A DNA stretch of 34,702 nt from DATCJY01 sp036562565 (GTDB lineage: Bacteria; Bacteroidota; Bacteroidia; Flavobacteriales_D; Sanyastnellaceae): the NCBI GenBank assembly GCA_036562565.1, contig DATCJY010000044.1, positions 1 to 34,702 on the forward strand, written 5' to 3'. How positions within the stretch are numbered: the first letter of the stretch is position 1; every line of letters starts with the position of its first letter. The notes under the pieces were generated by a model. That model searched no databases. It worked only from the letters and a program-made list of their open reading frames with translations, and was not told the DNA's origin. Below, piece after piece: positions 8,200 to 16,254 of the stretch. A program made the position numbers and the translations under genes.

Positions 8200-9306
8200 T
8201 CAATCAACCCAGTCGGCAATGAATACATTCGTATCACGCGTACGACCATTGTGGCGATTACTGCTGAAAGCTATTTTCTTTCCATCCGGTGAGAACATCA
8301 CGAATGAATCGAATTGCTTATCGAATGTGATTTGCTCTAGTCCTGTTCCGTCAAGGTTAATCATATAAATGTTGAAAGGGAAACCAATTGGGCTTGCGTG
8401 ATTGCTGCTGAACAAAATCTTCTTGCCACTGGGGTGGAAATAAGGTGACCAGTTCGCATTGCCAAGATTGGTTACTTGGCGCACATTGGTACCATCGGCA
8501 TTGGCTACAAAGATTTCTAGGTTGGTCGGTTCTACAAGGCCTTGAGCCAATAGTTCCCGGTACTTCTTCACTTCTTCAGGTGTTCGCGGACGCGATGCAC
8601 GCCACACAATCATTTTACCGTCCGGAGAAAAGGTCGCTCCACCATCATATCCGAGTGTACTGGTGATTTGTCGGACATCTGTTCCATCAATGTTCATCGT
8701 GTAGATATCGAGGTCACCATTGCGCATGCTGGTGAAGACAATTTTATCACCCTTTGGCGAGACCGTTGCTTCGGCATCATATCCGGGTTCATTGGTCAAC
8801 TGCTTCACGATATTGCCTTCAAGGTCGGCTACAAAAATGTCGTATTCCGGATAAATAGGCCATACATACCGGCCACTCTCACGCACCGGAACCGGAGGAC
8901 ATTCGTTCATATGATGATGGGTACTGGCATAAAGAATCGTTTTGTCACCGGGCATGAAGAAGCTACAAGTCGTTCTTCCCTTCCCTGTTGAAATCTGTTT
9001 TTTCTTGGTGCTGTCCGGCTCCGTTTTTACATCCATGATGAAAATCTGGTCACACCCTACCCCCCAGTTTCTGTTATCGCTTTGGAAGATGAGTTTGTCT
9101 CCGGCAAAGCTCCAGTAGGCCTCGGCATTGTTACCACCAAAGGTCAACTGACGCACATTTTTCAAGTGTTTTTCCTGAGGATAGTGAATAGGTTCATCGG
9201 TTGAAGCCCATACTTCACTGACAGTAGGATTATTCGTCTTGGTTGATTTGCAAGCCGTCATCAAAAGGGCTGCTATTAGCAAAGAGTTAGTAAATAGCTG
9301 TTTCAT
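8200..9306 (-). CDS. PD40/TolB-like beta-propeller lipoprotein
   Basis: Predicted surface or periplasmic lipoprotein of 368 residues. The signal peptide ends in a lipobox with the acylated Cys19 (LLMTAC). The mature protein repeats the PD40 blade pattern, with SPDGKMIVW, SPKGDKIVF, HPSGKKILFSSN and SPDGKKIAFSSN each preceded by IYTMNIDGT- or FVANADGT-like strands. This gives about six blades of a TolB-type propeller. Such propellers usually bind protein or peptide partners. No enzymatic domain is attached. One blade carries an insertion rich in charged residues (RASRPRTPEEVKKYRELL, about 230-247). The gene is divergent from the M28 peptidase, with 153 bases between the two starts, which hints at, but does not prove, a shared role in protein or peptide handling. 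Confidence 0.88.
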   Translation of the reverse strand: MKQLFTNSLLIAALLMTACKSTKTNNPTVSEVWASTDEPIHYPQEKHLKNVRQLTFGGNNAEAYWSFAGDKLIFQSDNRNWGVGCDQIFIMDVKTEPDSTKKKQISTGKGRTTCSFFMPGDKTILYASTHHHMNECPPVPVRESGRYVWPIYPEYDIFVADLEGNIVKQLTNEPGYDAEATVSPKGDKIVFTSMRNGDLDIYTMNIDGTDVRQITSTLGYDGGATFSPDGKMIVWRASRPRTPEEVKKYRELLAQGLVEPTNLEIFVANADGTNVRQVTNLGNANWSPYFHPSGKKILFSSNHASPIGFPFNIYMINLDGTGLEQITFDKQFDSFVMFSPDGKKIAFSSNRHNGRTRDTNVFIADWVD

Positions 9307-9459
9307 ACAAGGGCGAAGTTAAACGTCACATTGCAACAAATCATTACCACCGAAATAATACCACGGAAAGGGTATTCGAATAATAAACCAAGGAAAGCCA
9401 TCACTACAACAACCGATTCAGTGAGCACCTATTATTTTAGCCTCATTGAAACTACAGCC

Positions 9460-10731
9460 ATGAAAAAACTATTCCCTCTTGTACTTGTTGCATTTGTCAT
9501 CAACGCAGGCTTCCAATGTTCCAGAGCAAAAATCAACGCAACCTGGACAGCAACGGGAGCGCGCGAAACAATTGCCATACTTGCATCCGATGAATTTGAA
9601 GGACGAGGCACCGGCACGGAAGGAGAGCGCAAAGCAGCAGCTTGGATTGCCGGAAAATTTGAGAGTATAGGCCTAACACCCAAAGGCGACAGCTCTTGGT
9701 ATCAGACCTATAGAAACATTCCGCGCACCGCCATGCAAATTCATCATGGTGATACATCATCGCTCGGTATGGGTTTGGCCAAAGAAATCACTACGCGCAA
9801 CGTCATTGCATACCTTGATAACAAAGCCGAATACACTGTCATTATCGGGGCGCATTATGACCACCTCGGCTATGGAGATGAAAACTCCTTGTGGACGGGT
9901 GAAAAGGCCATTCATAACGGAGCAGATGACAATGCAAGCGGTGTAGCAGGCATGCTTGAGCTAGCTAAATGGCTTGCACTGAAACCCATCAACACCACGG
10001 GACACAACTACCTGTTCATCGCATTCAGCGGTGAAGAAAAAGGCCTTTGGGGAAGTAATTATTTCACCAAGCACCCTACCATTGACTTGAGCAAAGCAGC
10101 TTACATGATCAATCTGGACATGATTGGCCGCATGAATAGCGAACGCGCACTTGCGATTAATGGAGTAGGCACTTCACCAGAATGGATGAAAGTAATTCCG
10201 AACATCAAGGTAGAAGATTTGAAAATCGTGACGAGTGAAAGCGGTACAGGTCCGAGTGACCACACCAGCTTTTATAACAGCAACATTCCGGCACTACACT
10301 TCTTCACGGGGCAGCATGAAGATTATCATAAGCCATCAGACGATGCCGCCAAAATCAATTATGAAGGCCTAGCGAGTGTTGTCAACTTCATCAAGCACTT
10401 GATTGTGGTATTGGACAACAAAGGCCAACTCGCCTTCACCAAGACCAAAGAAGAAGAGAAAGCAGCGGCTTCAGACTTCAAGGTTTCCTTGGGTGTGATG
10501 CCTGACTATCTCTACAATGAGCGCGGATTGCGCGTGGATGGTGTAAAAGAAGACCGCCCCGGGCACAAAGCCGGCCTTATCAAAGGAGATATCATCATTC
10601 AGCTCGGACCGTACAACATCACCGATATCTACGCTTATATGGAAGCACTCGGCAAGTTTGAAAAGGGTCAAACCACCGATTGCAAAATCCTGCGCAATGG
10701 TGAAGAGATGACACTCAAAGTGACCTGGTAA
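9460..10731 (+). CDS. Exported M28 family zinc peptidase with C-terminal PDZ domain
   Basis: Secreted or envelope-bound aminopeptidase-like metalloenzyme of 423 residues. The zinc-site motifs are in the M28 order: GAHYDHLG (His132), GADDNASG (Asp156), SGEEKGLWGS (Glu192-Glu193, catalytic base and ligand), INLDMIGR (Asp220) and the final His in HEDYHKPSD (His290). The last 95 residues or so resemble a PDZ domain (VDGVKEDRPGHKAGLIKGDIIIQLG, cut here: RPGHKAGLIKGDIIIQLG is its core). The reading frame is open from 9331, but only the ATG at 9460 puts a signal peptide (MKKLFPLVLVAFVINAG) at the N-terminus. Cys20 follows it, but GFQC is a poor lipobox, so lipidation is uncertain. The substrate is unknown. 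The gene converges on the peroxidase gene with only 8 bases between stops. Confidence 0.93.
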   Translation: MKKLFPLVLVAFVINAGFQCSRAKINATWTATGARETIAILASDEFEGRGTGTEGERKAAAWIAGKFESIGLTPKGDSSWYQTYRNIPRTAMQIHHGDTSSLGMGLAKEITTRNVIAYLDNKAEYTVIIGAHYDHLGYGDENSLWTGEKAIHNGADDNASGVAGMLELAKWLALKPINTTGHNYLFIAFSGEEKGLWGSNYFTKHPTIDLSKAAYMINLDMIGRMNSERALAINGVGTSPEWMKVIPNIKVEDLKIVTSESGTGPSDHTSFYNSNIPALHFFTGQHEDYHKPSDDAAKINYEGLASVVNFIKHLIVVLDNKGQLAFTKTKEEEKAAASDFKVSLGVMPDYLYNERGLRVDGVKEDRPGHKAGLIKGDIIIQLGPYNITDIYAYMEALGKFEKGQTTDCKILRNGEEMTLKVTW

Positions 10732-10739
10732 GCGCGGAT

Positions 10740-11939
10740 TTACTTAAATGGATTTGAAAACTTAGGGTCAGAAATGACTTCCCAATCGGTAAGTGTATGG
10801 AGGAAGGCAACAAGCGCCTCCTTCTCAGACTCTGACATATACATCCGTTGAGGGATGGTACCTTGACCAATTGGTATGTAATCCGGATGAATAAATGGGC
10901 CCACACGTACAGGGAACAAGCCACCTTGCTCGTGAATGCGCAATTGCTCGGAGAGCTGAGGATGGGGTTTAACACCTGAACTATAAAACTCGAGCACCTC
11001 TTCCAATGTGTTGAAACGACCATCGTGCATATAGGGTGCTGTAAGCGCTATATTTCGAAGAGATGGTGTTTTGAAGAAGCCATTGCGCGGCATACCTGTA
11101 ATGGTGTCAATTCCGGCCATTCCCGGGTCTGAATAATGTTCGTCAAGTCCAATATTCATTGGTCTGGTCAAACTTCCATCCAAATTCACACCACCATGAC
11201 ATTGTGAGCAAGGGAATTTTCTAAAGAACAAACGCTTACCCTCATTCTCCAAATCCGTAAAATTTGGAAAAGGAACAAGGTTCGCGGCATTGTGCATCGT
11301 GTTGTTTGGATCTACCATTTTCCTGCCCTTGTCATATTTAGAGCTTACGGAAATAATTGATTTCACAAATTGAGCCAGTGCCAAGCCTATCTTATGTGCA
11401 GTGACTTCTTCACTTCCAAATGCATTAATAAACAAAGGCTTGTAATATTCCGTATCGCGAATACGCTGTTCCAACAAGCTGTAATCATGCATACCCATCT
11501 CAATTGGGTTAGCAATCGGTTGCAGCACCATGTGGTCCAACGTTTCCTCACGTAAATCCCAGAAAAATCCCTTCTGCGTACCGGTATTGACAATAGTCTG
11601 AGTATTACGAGTGGTTACATCATTCTTGAAACCAACACTTCCTTTCTTATTATCTGCAAAGCCATACATCTGTATATGGCAACTACCACAGCTCGTACGA
11701 TAGTTATAGGACAGACGCGTATCATAAAACAATACACGTCCGAGTGTGGCTACATGATTATTGATGGTAGAATCTCCAAATGGATTGAAAAAAGTCTCAT
11801 TCACAGGAGTGGCATAATCATAAGGTTCGTCAGGCAATTCTAATCGCATACCCGGAGCCTCAGGATTTTCCAATTTCTGACATGCATGAAGGCCGATAAG
11901 CCCTAATAACAATGTTCCTATGAATAGTTTCTTTTTCAT
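10740..11939 (-). CDS. Di-heme cytochrome c peroxidase family lipoprotein (MauG/CcpA-like)
   Basis: Exported c-type cytochrome of 399 residues. Members reduce hydrogen peroxide with electrons from small cytochromes, or act as MauG/MbnH-type oxidases of protein side chains. Two heme-binding motifs are visible, CGSCH (84-88) and CSQCH (244-248), each leading a cytochrome domain, as well as family stretches FYDTRLS, QPIANPIEMGM and a C-terminal FLHTLTDWEV. The N-terminus is a lipoprotein signal with lipobox LHAC (Cys20), so the protein should be anchored to the outer or inner membrane facing the periplasm or the surface. It starts 19 bases after the barrel protein gene upstream and is probably in one operon with it. 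The substrate is not readable. Confidence 0.92.
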   Translation of the reverse strand: MKKKLFIGTLLLGLIGLHACQKLENPEAPGMRLELPDEPYDYATPVNETFFNPFGDSTINNHVATLGRVLFYDTRLSYNYRTSCGSCHIQMYGFADNKKGSVGFKNDVTTRNTQTIVNTGTQKGFFWDLREETLDHMVLQPIANPIEMGMHDYSLLEQRIRDTEYYKPLFINAFGSEEVTAHKIGLALAQFVKSIISVSSKYDKGRKMVDPNNTMHNAANLVPFPNFTDLENEGKRLFFRKFPCSQCHGGVNLDGSLTRPMNIGLDEHYSDPGMAGIDTITGMPRNGFFKTPSLRNIALTAPYMHDGRFNTLEEVLEFYSSGVKPHPQLSEQLRIHEQGGLFPVRVGPFIHPDYIPIGQGTIPQRMYMSESEKEALVAFLHTLTDWEVISDPKFSNPFK

Positions 11940-11958
11940 GTTATTTCAGTTGAATTGT

Positions 11959-12630
11959 TTAGAAACGCATTGTCAAAAACAAGGCAGTTGGAGGAATCAT
12001 ATAATTCTTTTTCCCCTCATATTTTCGCTCCACATCCACAGGAGATGCAGTATCTGTGGCTAACTGATTTTCGGTAAATGTCCCAATACGCCATAGCAAT
12101 TCAGTACCGACACTTACACGCGGAGTAATATGGTACTGAGCATTGATAAAAGGAGCAAAACCGGACTCTTTCAAAGTGGCGTTGAACTCTTGAACGATAT
12201 GATTATTGGTAGTATGCTCTTTAAAATCTGTCTTGGAGCTTAACTCGGTTTGCGCCATGTAGTAATCCACTCCAAACTTGAAGGACCATTTATCATCCGG
12301 ACTATAATTATAGAACAAGCCAATTCTGAAATCTGTTCTGGCGCTGTCATTGTCGAAACGAAGGTTTCCATTCACGGGAACAGGCAATTCCGAATGAGAA
12401 TGGCTAAATCTGGAAGCTCCCATGCGTACACCTACTTTTTTAACACCCACCTCAAGGGAAAACAAATAAGGATTCCAAATGTCCGGATTCGGTTGGGTAT
12501 TATTGTTCCATCCAAGTGTCACCAAACGCATTGCGTTCATACCAACCTCTACATACACACTATCGCTCTGTGCTTGTGAGGCGTTCAAAGTCAAAACAAA
12601 AATCAGAAGGGCAAAAAATCTTTTCATCAT
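11959..12630 (-). CDS. Predicted outer-membrane beta-barrel protein, 223 aa
   Basis: The start at 12630 (tandem ATG ATG) gives a signal peptide (FFALLIFVLTLNASQAQ). A longer frame open to 12708 would bury it. The mature 200 residues alternate polar and aromatic strands (for example FRIGLFYNYSPDDKWSFKFG and RVSVGTELLWRIGTF) and end with LFLTMRF, a C-terminal phenylalanine typical of outer-membrane barrels. About eight to ten strands are likely. Upstream, CATCTTTG near 12671-12678 (minus strand) is one mismatch from the -7 consensus. The gene is followed after 19 bases by the di-heme peroxidase lipoprotein, so the two products may work together at the outer membrane. No specific family recognised; porin is only one option. 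Confidence 0.78.
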   Translation of the reverse strand: MMKRFFALLIFVLTLNASQAQSDSVYVEVGMNAMRLVTLGWNNNTQPNPDIWNPYLFSLEVGVKKVGVRMGASRFSHSHSELPVPVNGNLRFDNDSARTDFRIGLFYNYSPDDKWSFKFGVDYYMAQTELSSKTDFKEHTTNNHIVQEFNATLKESGFAPFINAQYHITPRVSVGTELLWRIGTFTENQLATDTASPVDVERKYEGKKNYMIPPTALFLTMRF

Positions 12631-12881
12631 AGTTGTAGGGTGGTTATAAGAAACCATTCTTCTTACGCAAAGATGATAAAAGTGTTTAACTTTTTTGGTA
12701 AAAACCACCGAATGTCCTCAACAAGGGTAAAACCATCGTACATTCGCGACCGATTTTGTCTTTTGATAATCAGGAATCAGTACTTCTCCCATCGCTGATA
12801 ATTCCATGACCTGATTGCCCGGAAGCATATCTAAGCCACGAAACACCACCGTTCGGGCAGTTATACACCATTAATATTACA
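12631..12881. other. Divergent intergenic region between the barrel/peroxidase unit and rhlE
   Basis: These 251 bases lie between genes transcribed away from each other and must hold both promoters. On the minus side CATCTTTGCG (about 12669-12678) is near the -7 consensus, without a clear -33 TTG. On the plus side I find no convincing promoter pair. No open frame, hairpin or RNA gene stands out. Confidence 0.35.
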
Positions 12882-14192
12882 ATGAATTTTGAATCATTAG
12901 GTTTGATAGAACCTATACTACAAGCCCTCCAAGAAGAAGGCTACACTACTCCCACCCCCATACAGCAACAAGCCATCCCCCTTGTATTGGAAGGCCGCGA
13001 CTTGCTTGGATGTGCACAGACAGGCACCGGTAAAACGGCTGCATTCGCCATTCCGATTATTCAATTACTCCACGAACGCCCATCCTTTTCCAAAGGAAAA
13101 AAAGACATCAAAACCTTGGTTTTGACACCAACGCGTGAGTTGGCAATTCAGATTTCAGAGAGCTTTGCAGCTTACGGCAGACATGCCGGACTAGCGCACA
13201 CTGTCATTTATGGTGGTGTAGGTCAACAGCCGCAAGTCAACCAGTTGCGCAAGGGCGTTGACATTCTTATTGCCACTCCCGGCAGATTGCTTGACCTCAT
13301 GAATCAAGGTTTTGTTTCGCTCAAGCACCTCGAAATCTTCGTATTGGATGAAGCAGACCGCATGTTGGATATGGGCTTTATCCACGATGTGAAACGAGTG
13401 ATTGCCGCTTTACCTGTTGAACGCCAATCATTGTTCTTCAGTGCTACCATGCCGCCTGAGATTGTAAAACTCTCCAACTCCATCCTGAACAAACCGGCAA
13501 AGGTGGAAGTGACTCCACCCTCCACCACTGCGCAAACCATCAATCAATCGCTCTACTTTGTGGAGCGCGGCAATAAGAAGGACCTCCTCATTCACTTACT
13601 CAGTGACGAAAACATTGAGCGTGTGCTTGTGTTTACTCGCACCAAGCATGGAGCGAACAAGGTGGTGAAAGAGTTGAACAAATACGGCATCACCGCAGAA
13701 GCCATTCACGGAAACAAATCGCAAAGTGCCAGACAAACAGCACTCAAGAATTTTAAAGACAAAACCACGAGGGCTCTGGTCGCTACCGATATTGCTGCGC
13801 GCGGCATTGACGTGGATGAGCTCACACACGTCATCAACTACGAATTACCGAACATACCCGAGACTTATGTGCACCGCATCGGTAGAACCGGTCGCGCGGG
13901 TACATCCGGCTATGCCATTTCATTCTGCGAGTCCGAAGAACGCCCTTACCTCAAGGACATTCAGAAACTCATAGGTTTTCAGATTCCCGTGGTACGTGAT
14001 AAGTTTTACTCCTCACCCGTTCCGGAAAACAAGATGGATTTTGCAAGACCTGCAGAAAACTTCAAACAACAATCCGGTGGAACCAAAGTGGCCGTGAAAC
14101 CACAATCTAAGAAACTATCAAAGCAAGGCGTTCAGAAACTGGATGGCCAAGTGAAGAAGAAAAAGAACAGTTATTGGAAAAGACGCAGATAA
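12882..14192 (+). CDS. rhlE: DEAD-box ATP-dependent RNA helicase, RhlE type
   Basis: Cytosolic RNA helicase of 436 residues that remodels RNA duplexes and RNA-protein complexes, for example in ribosome assembly or RNA decay and cold adaptation. All motifs are present: Q motif TPTPIQQQAIP (23-33), Walker A AQTGTGKT (45-52), PTRELA (83-88), TPGR (132-135), DEAD (156-159), SAT (187-189), VFTRTKHGA, ATDIAARGID and HRIGRTGRAG. The two RecA-like domains are followed by a short basic tail (about 375-436, rich in Lys, Arg and Gln) that ends in KKKKNSYWKRRR and should bind RNA non-specifically. The gene has its own upstream region of 251 bases and no tight neighbours, so it is probably transcribed alone. 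Confidence 0.95.
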   Translation: MNFESLGLIEPILQALQEEGYTTPTPIQQQAIPLVLEGRDLLGCAQTGTGKTAAFAIPIIQLLHERPSFSKGKKDIKTLVLTPTRELAIQISESFAAYGRHAGLAHTVIYGGVGQQPQVNQLRKGVDILIATPGRLLDLMNQGFVSLKHLEIFVLDEADRMLDMGFIHDVKRVIAALPVERQSLFFSATMPPEIVKLSNSILNKPAKVEVTPPSTTAQTINQSLYFVERGNKKDLLIHLLSDENIERVLVFTRTKHGANKVVKELNKYGITAEAIHGNKSQSARQTALKNFKDKTTRALVATDIAARGIDVDELTHVINYELPNIPETYVHRIGRTGRAGTSGYAISFCESEERPYLKDIQKLIGFQIPVVRDKFYSSPVPENKMDFARPAENFKQQSGGTKVAVKPQSKKLSKQGVQKLDGQVKKKKNSYWKRRR

Positions 14193-14245
14193 GGAAAAAT
14201 GTAAATATGTTTATCATTGCTCAAGGTAAATAGCCAAACGAGCAT

Positions 14246-15172
14246 ATGAGAACATTTTTACTTCTATTGATGACCTTATCAGGATATGCAACCGCTTCTG
14301 CCCAAGCGTTGTTTCACGAACCGTTTGATTACGTAGAGTTCCTATTTGGCGAAGACATCAATAGTTGGAGAAGCATCAATGTGAGTTCTCCATTGGGAAC
14401 TCCGAGTGAATACAGCTGGTTTCAGGCAGACATGAGCATGGGAATCCATGCACACATGGGACCTGAAGAGCATTGCTATATACAAGCTGACCGCTATGCC
14501 ACAAGTGCAGCAACAGGTGGAACCATCAGCAACTGGCTGATAAGCCCCGTGCTTTACCTCTTCAATGGCGACTCGGTACGCTTTCATGCCATCTCGCATA
14601 ACAACCTAGAGCGTCCTGATAAAATTGAAGTGCGCGTGAGCACCCTCGGTGCGGAATCCATCATGCCAACAAGTGCAACCGATGTGGGCAGCTTCAATTA
14701 CCTCATTGGAGTCATCAATCCTGACATGACCACTACCGGATTTCCTTCCGTAGCCAATGGTGATGCATGGAAGCTTTATCGTTTTCCGGTAGCCGGTTTC
14801 CCAAACGGTGGCGAATGCAGAGTAGCCATTCGTTATATTGTAAACAATGCCGGAAGTTCAGGCCCAAACGGTTCTGCTGTGGGTATTGATGAGTTCTATA
14901 TTGTAGGTCCGGATGGTTATATAGGAACAGAAAAAACGATTAACCACCAACTCCTGCACTGCTATCCGAATCCGGCTGCATCACATATCGCTATGACTGC
15001 ATCGTTGCAACAAGTGCGCATCCTCTCAGTAGATGGCCAAGTGCAGTTCATCCGTGAGCGCGTGCAAAGCAATGAGACCATTGATGTAACACATCTGGCT
15101 CCCGGCATCTATACCATTGTTGGCCACAAAGATGATGACACACCGGTCGTGATGCGTTTCATCAAGCAATAA
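14246..15172 (+). CDS. Choice-of-anchor J domain protein with T9SS type A sorting tail
   Basis: Secreted protein of 308 residues. A signal peptide (MRTFLLLLMTLSGYATASAQ) is followed by a jelly-roll-like choice-of-anchor J domain, recognised by the FHEPFDY start, the SNWLISPVLYL strand and the later GSAVGIDEFYIVGP strand (about 20-225). The last 75 residues are a type A T9SS sorting domain: LLHCYPNPAASHI, then VRILSVDGQ, then LAPGIYTIVG and a final strand. The protein should therefore be exported to the cell surface or medium through the type IX system. Its binding target or activity is not visible. It lies 53 bases after the helicase gene but is unrelated to it, and converges on the PorP/SprF gene with only two bases between stops. 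Confidence 0.87.
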   Translation: MRTFLLLLMTLSGYATASAQALFHEPFDYVEFLFGEDINSWRSINVSSPLGTPSEYSWFQADMSMGIHAHMGPEEHCYIQADRYATSAATGGTISNWLISPVLYLFNGDSVRFHAISHNNLERPDKIEVRVSTLGAESIMPTSATDVGSFNYLIGVINPDMTTTGFPSVANGDAWKLYRFPVAGFPNGGECRVAIRYIVNNAGSSGPNGSAVGIDEFYIVGPDGYIGTEKTINHQLLHCYPNPAASHIAMTASLQQVRILSVDGQVQFIRERVQSNETIDVTHLAPGIYTIVGHKDDDTPVVMRFIKQ

Positions 15173-15174
15173 AC

Positions 15175-16254
15175 TCACAAATAATCGGGACAGACTTTTA
15201 CAGGTTTGGCAACGGGTTTAGGAGGAAGGATATAAACAACAGAAAACTCAAAGCCTCCGCGTCCGTTACTGGCGGGTCGCAGGTTGCTCGTATTGACATC
15301 ATAACTGAGACCCACATTCCATGCATCGTATTGCATGCCCACGACAGCGTATCCTGCATCCTTCACCCTTCCGAATACACCGAAGTAAAATGTGCGATAG
15401 GTCCATGACTTGTCATCAAGAACATAATGCGCAAGACCACCAATTAAGTATTCCTTGTACGTGCCTTGTGTAGAAAAATTAGCCATTGGCTCTGCGAGCC
15501 ATTGCTCATGAAACCAGAAACGATAATTCGCATGCACATTGATGCGTGTATCCAATTTCACATAACCATCATCAAAGAAGCTTTGTTTAGGATTGCTCAA
15601 GTTGAATAATCCAATGCCTGCACTGAATTGCTCGCGTTTGCTAATGGTTTTGACATAAGCCAATCCAAGGTTCAAATTGAAATAGCTGCGTGAACTGCGT
15701 GCGTAGTCTTCCTGCGGATTGATAGATGGGTCATAGACCAAACCGTTCCATTGATTGTCATAAGTAAGCTCACTGTAGTCTATGCGCATGGAGGTGAGCC
15801 CGATCATGATACCGGGCACCAATCGTTGTGATGCATCCCCTCCTATGGTGAAATCCCGCGCTGCGGAAAGATTGAGTATAGTAGTGCGCAAATGAGAGTC
15901 ACCTGCTTTGTCGTGATAAAAAGAAATACCACCATGATAAGGCGATGTCAAAGCATGGCCATCTTTCTTATTGAGCCAACCATCAGGCAATACCAAGCAG
16001 CGTGCATCGGCAGATAAACCGAATGTGGAATAGGGAGTCGTTACCGAACGCCATTGTGTGCGCTGATTCACTATGAAACGATAGGTTCCTTCAAACTGTC
16101 CCGTGAGCGCAGGATTAAGGTTGAAAGGCGATTGATAGAATTGCGAGAAGTGCATATCCTGTGCAATCCCTTTCATACAGGCAACTTGCAGGACTATCCA
16201 TGCAAAGACAAGCTTTGCACTTTTTGCCACCGCTATGTGTAGTGCATTGCTCAT
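15175..16254 (-). CDS. PorP/SprF family T9SS outer-membrane protein
   Basis: Outer-membrane beta-barrel protein of 359 residues. Family hallmarks are the signal peptide ending IAQ, the mature N-terminus DMHFSQFYQSPFNLNPALTG, many amphipathic strands, and a C-terminal CPDYL close to the family's usual CP.(Y/F)L ending. PorP/SprF proteins are T9SS components or partners needed to export particular type B cargo. Here the start codon overlaps the stop codon of the upstream 1248-residue type B cargo gene (ATGA, 16251-16254), so the two are translationally coupled and this protein is very likely the cognate partner. No gldK-N core genes are in the window. Confidence 0.94.
   Translation of the reverse strand: MSNALHIAVAKSAKLVFAWIVLQVACMKGIAQDMHFSQFYQSPFNLNPALTGQFEGTYRFIVNQRTQWRSVTTPYSTFGLSADARCLVLPDGWLNKKDGHALTSPYHGGISFYHDKAGDSHLRTTILNLSAARDFTIGGDASQRLVPGIMIGLTSMRIDYSELTYDNQWNGLVYDPSINPQEDYARSSRSYFNLNLGLAYVKTISKREQFSAGIGLFNLSNPKQSFFDDGYVKLDTRINVHANYRFWFHEQWLAEPMANFSTQGTYKEYLIGGLAHYVLDDKSWTYRTFYFGVFGRVKDAGYAVVGMQYDAWNVGLSYDVNTSNLRPASNGRGGFEFSVVYILPPKPVAKPVKVCPDYL

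Noticed and set aside
9331..9459. In-frame upstream extension of the M28 peptidase gene
   Set aside because: It would add 43 residues before a good signal peptide, so the ATG at 9460 is preferred.
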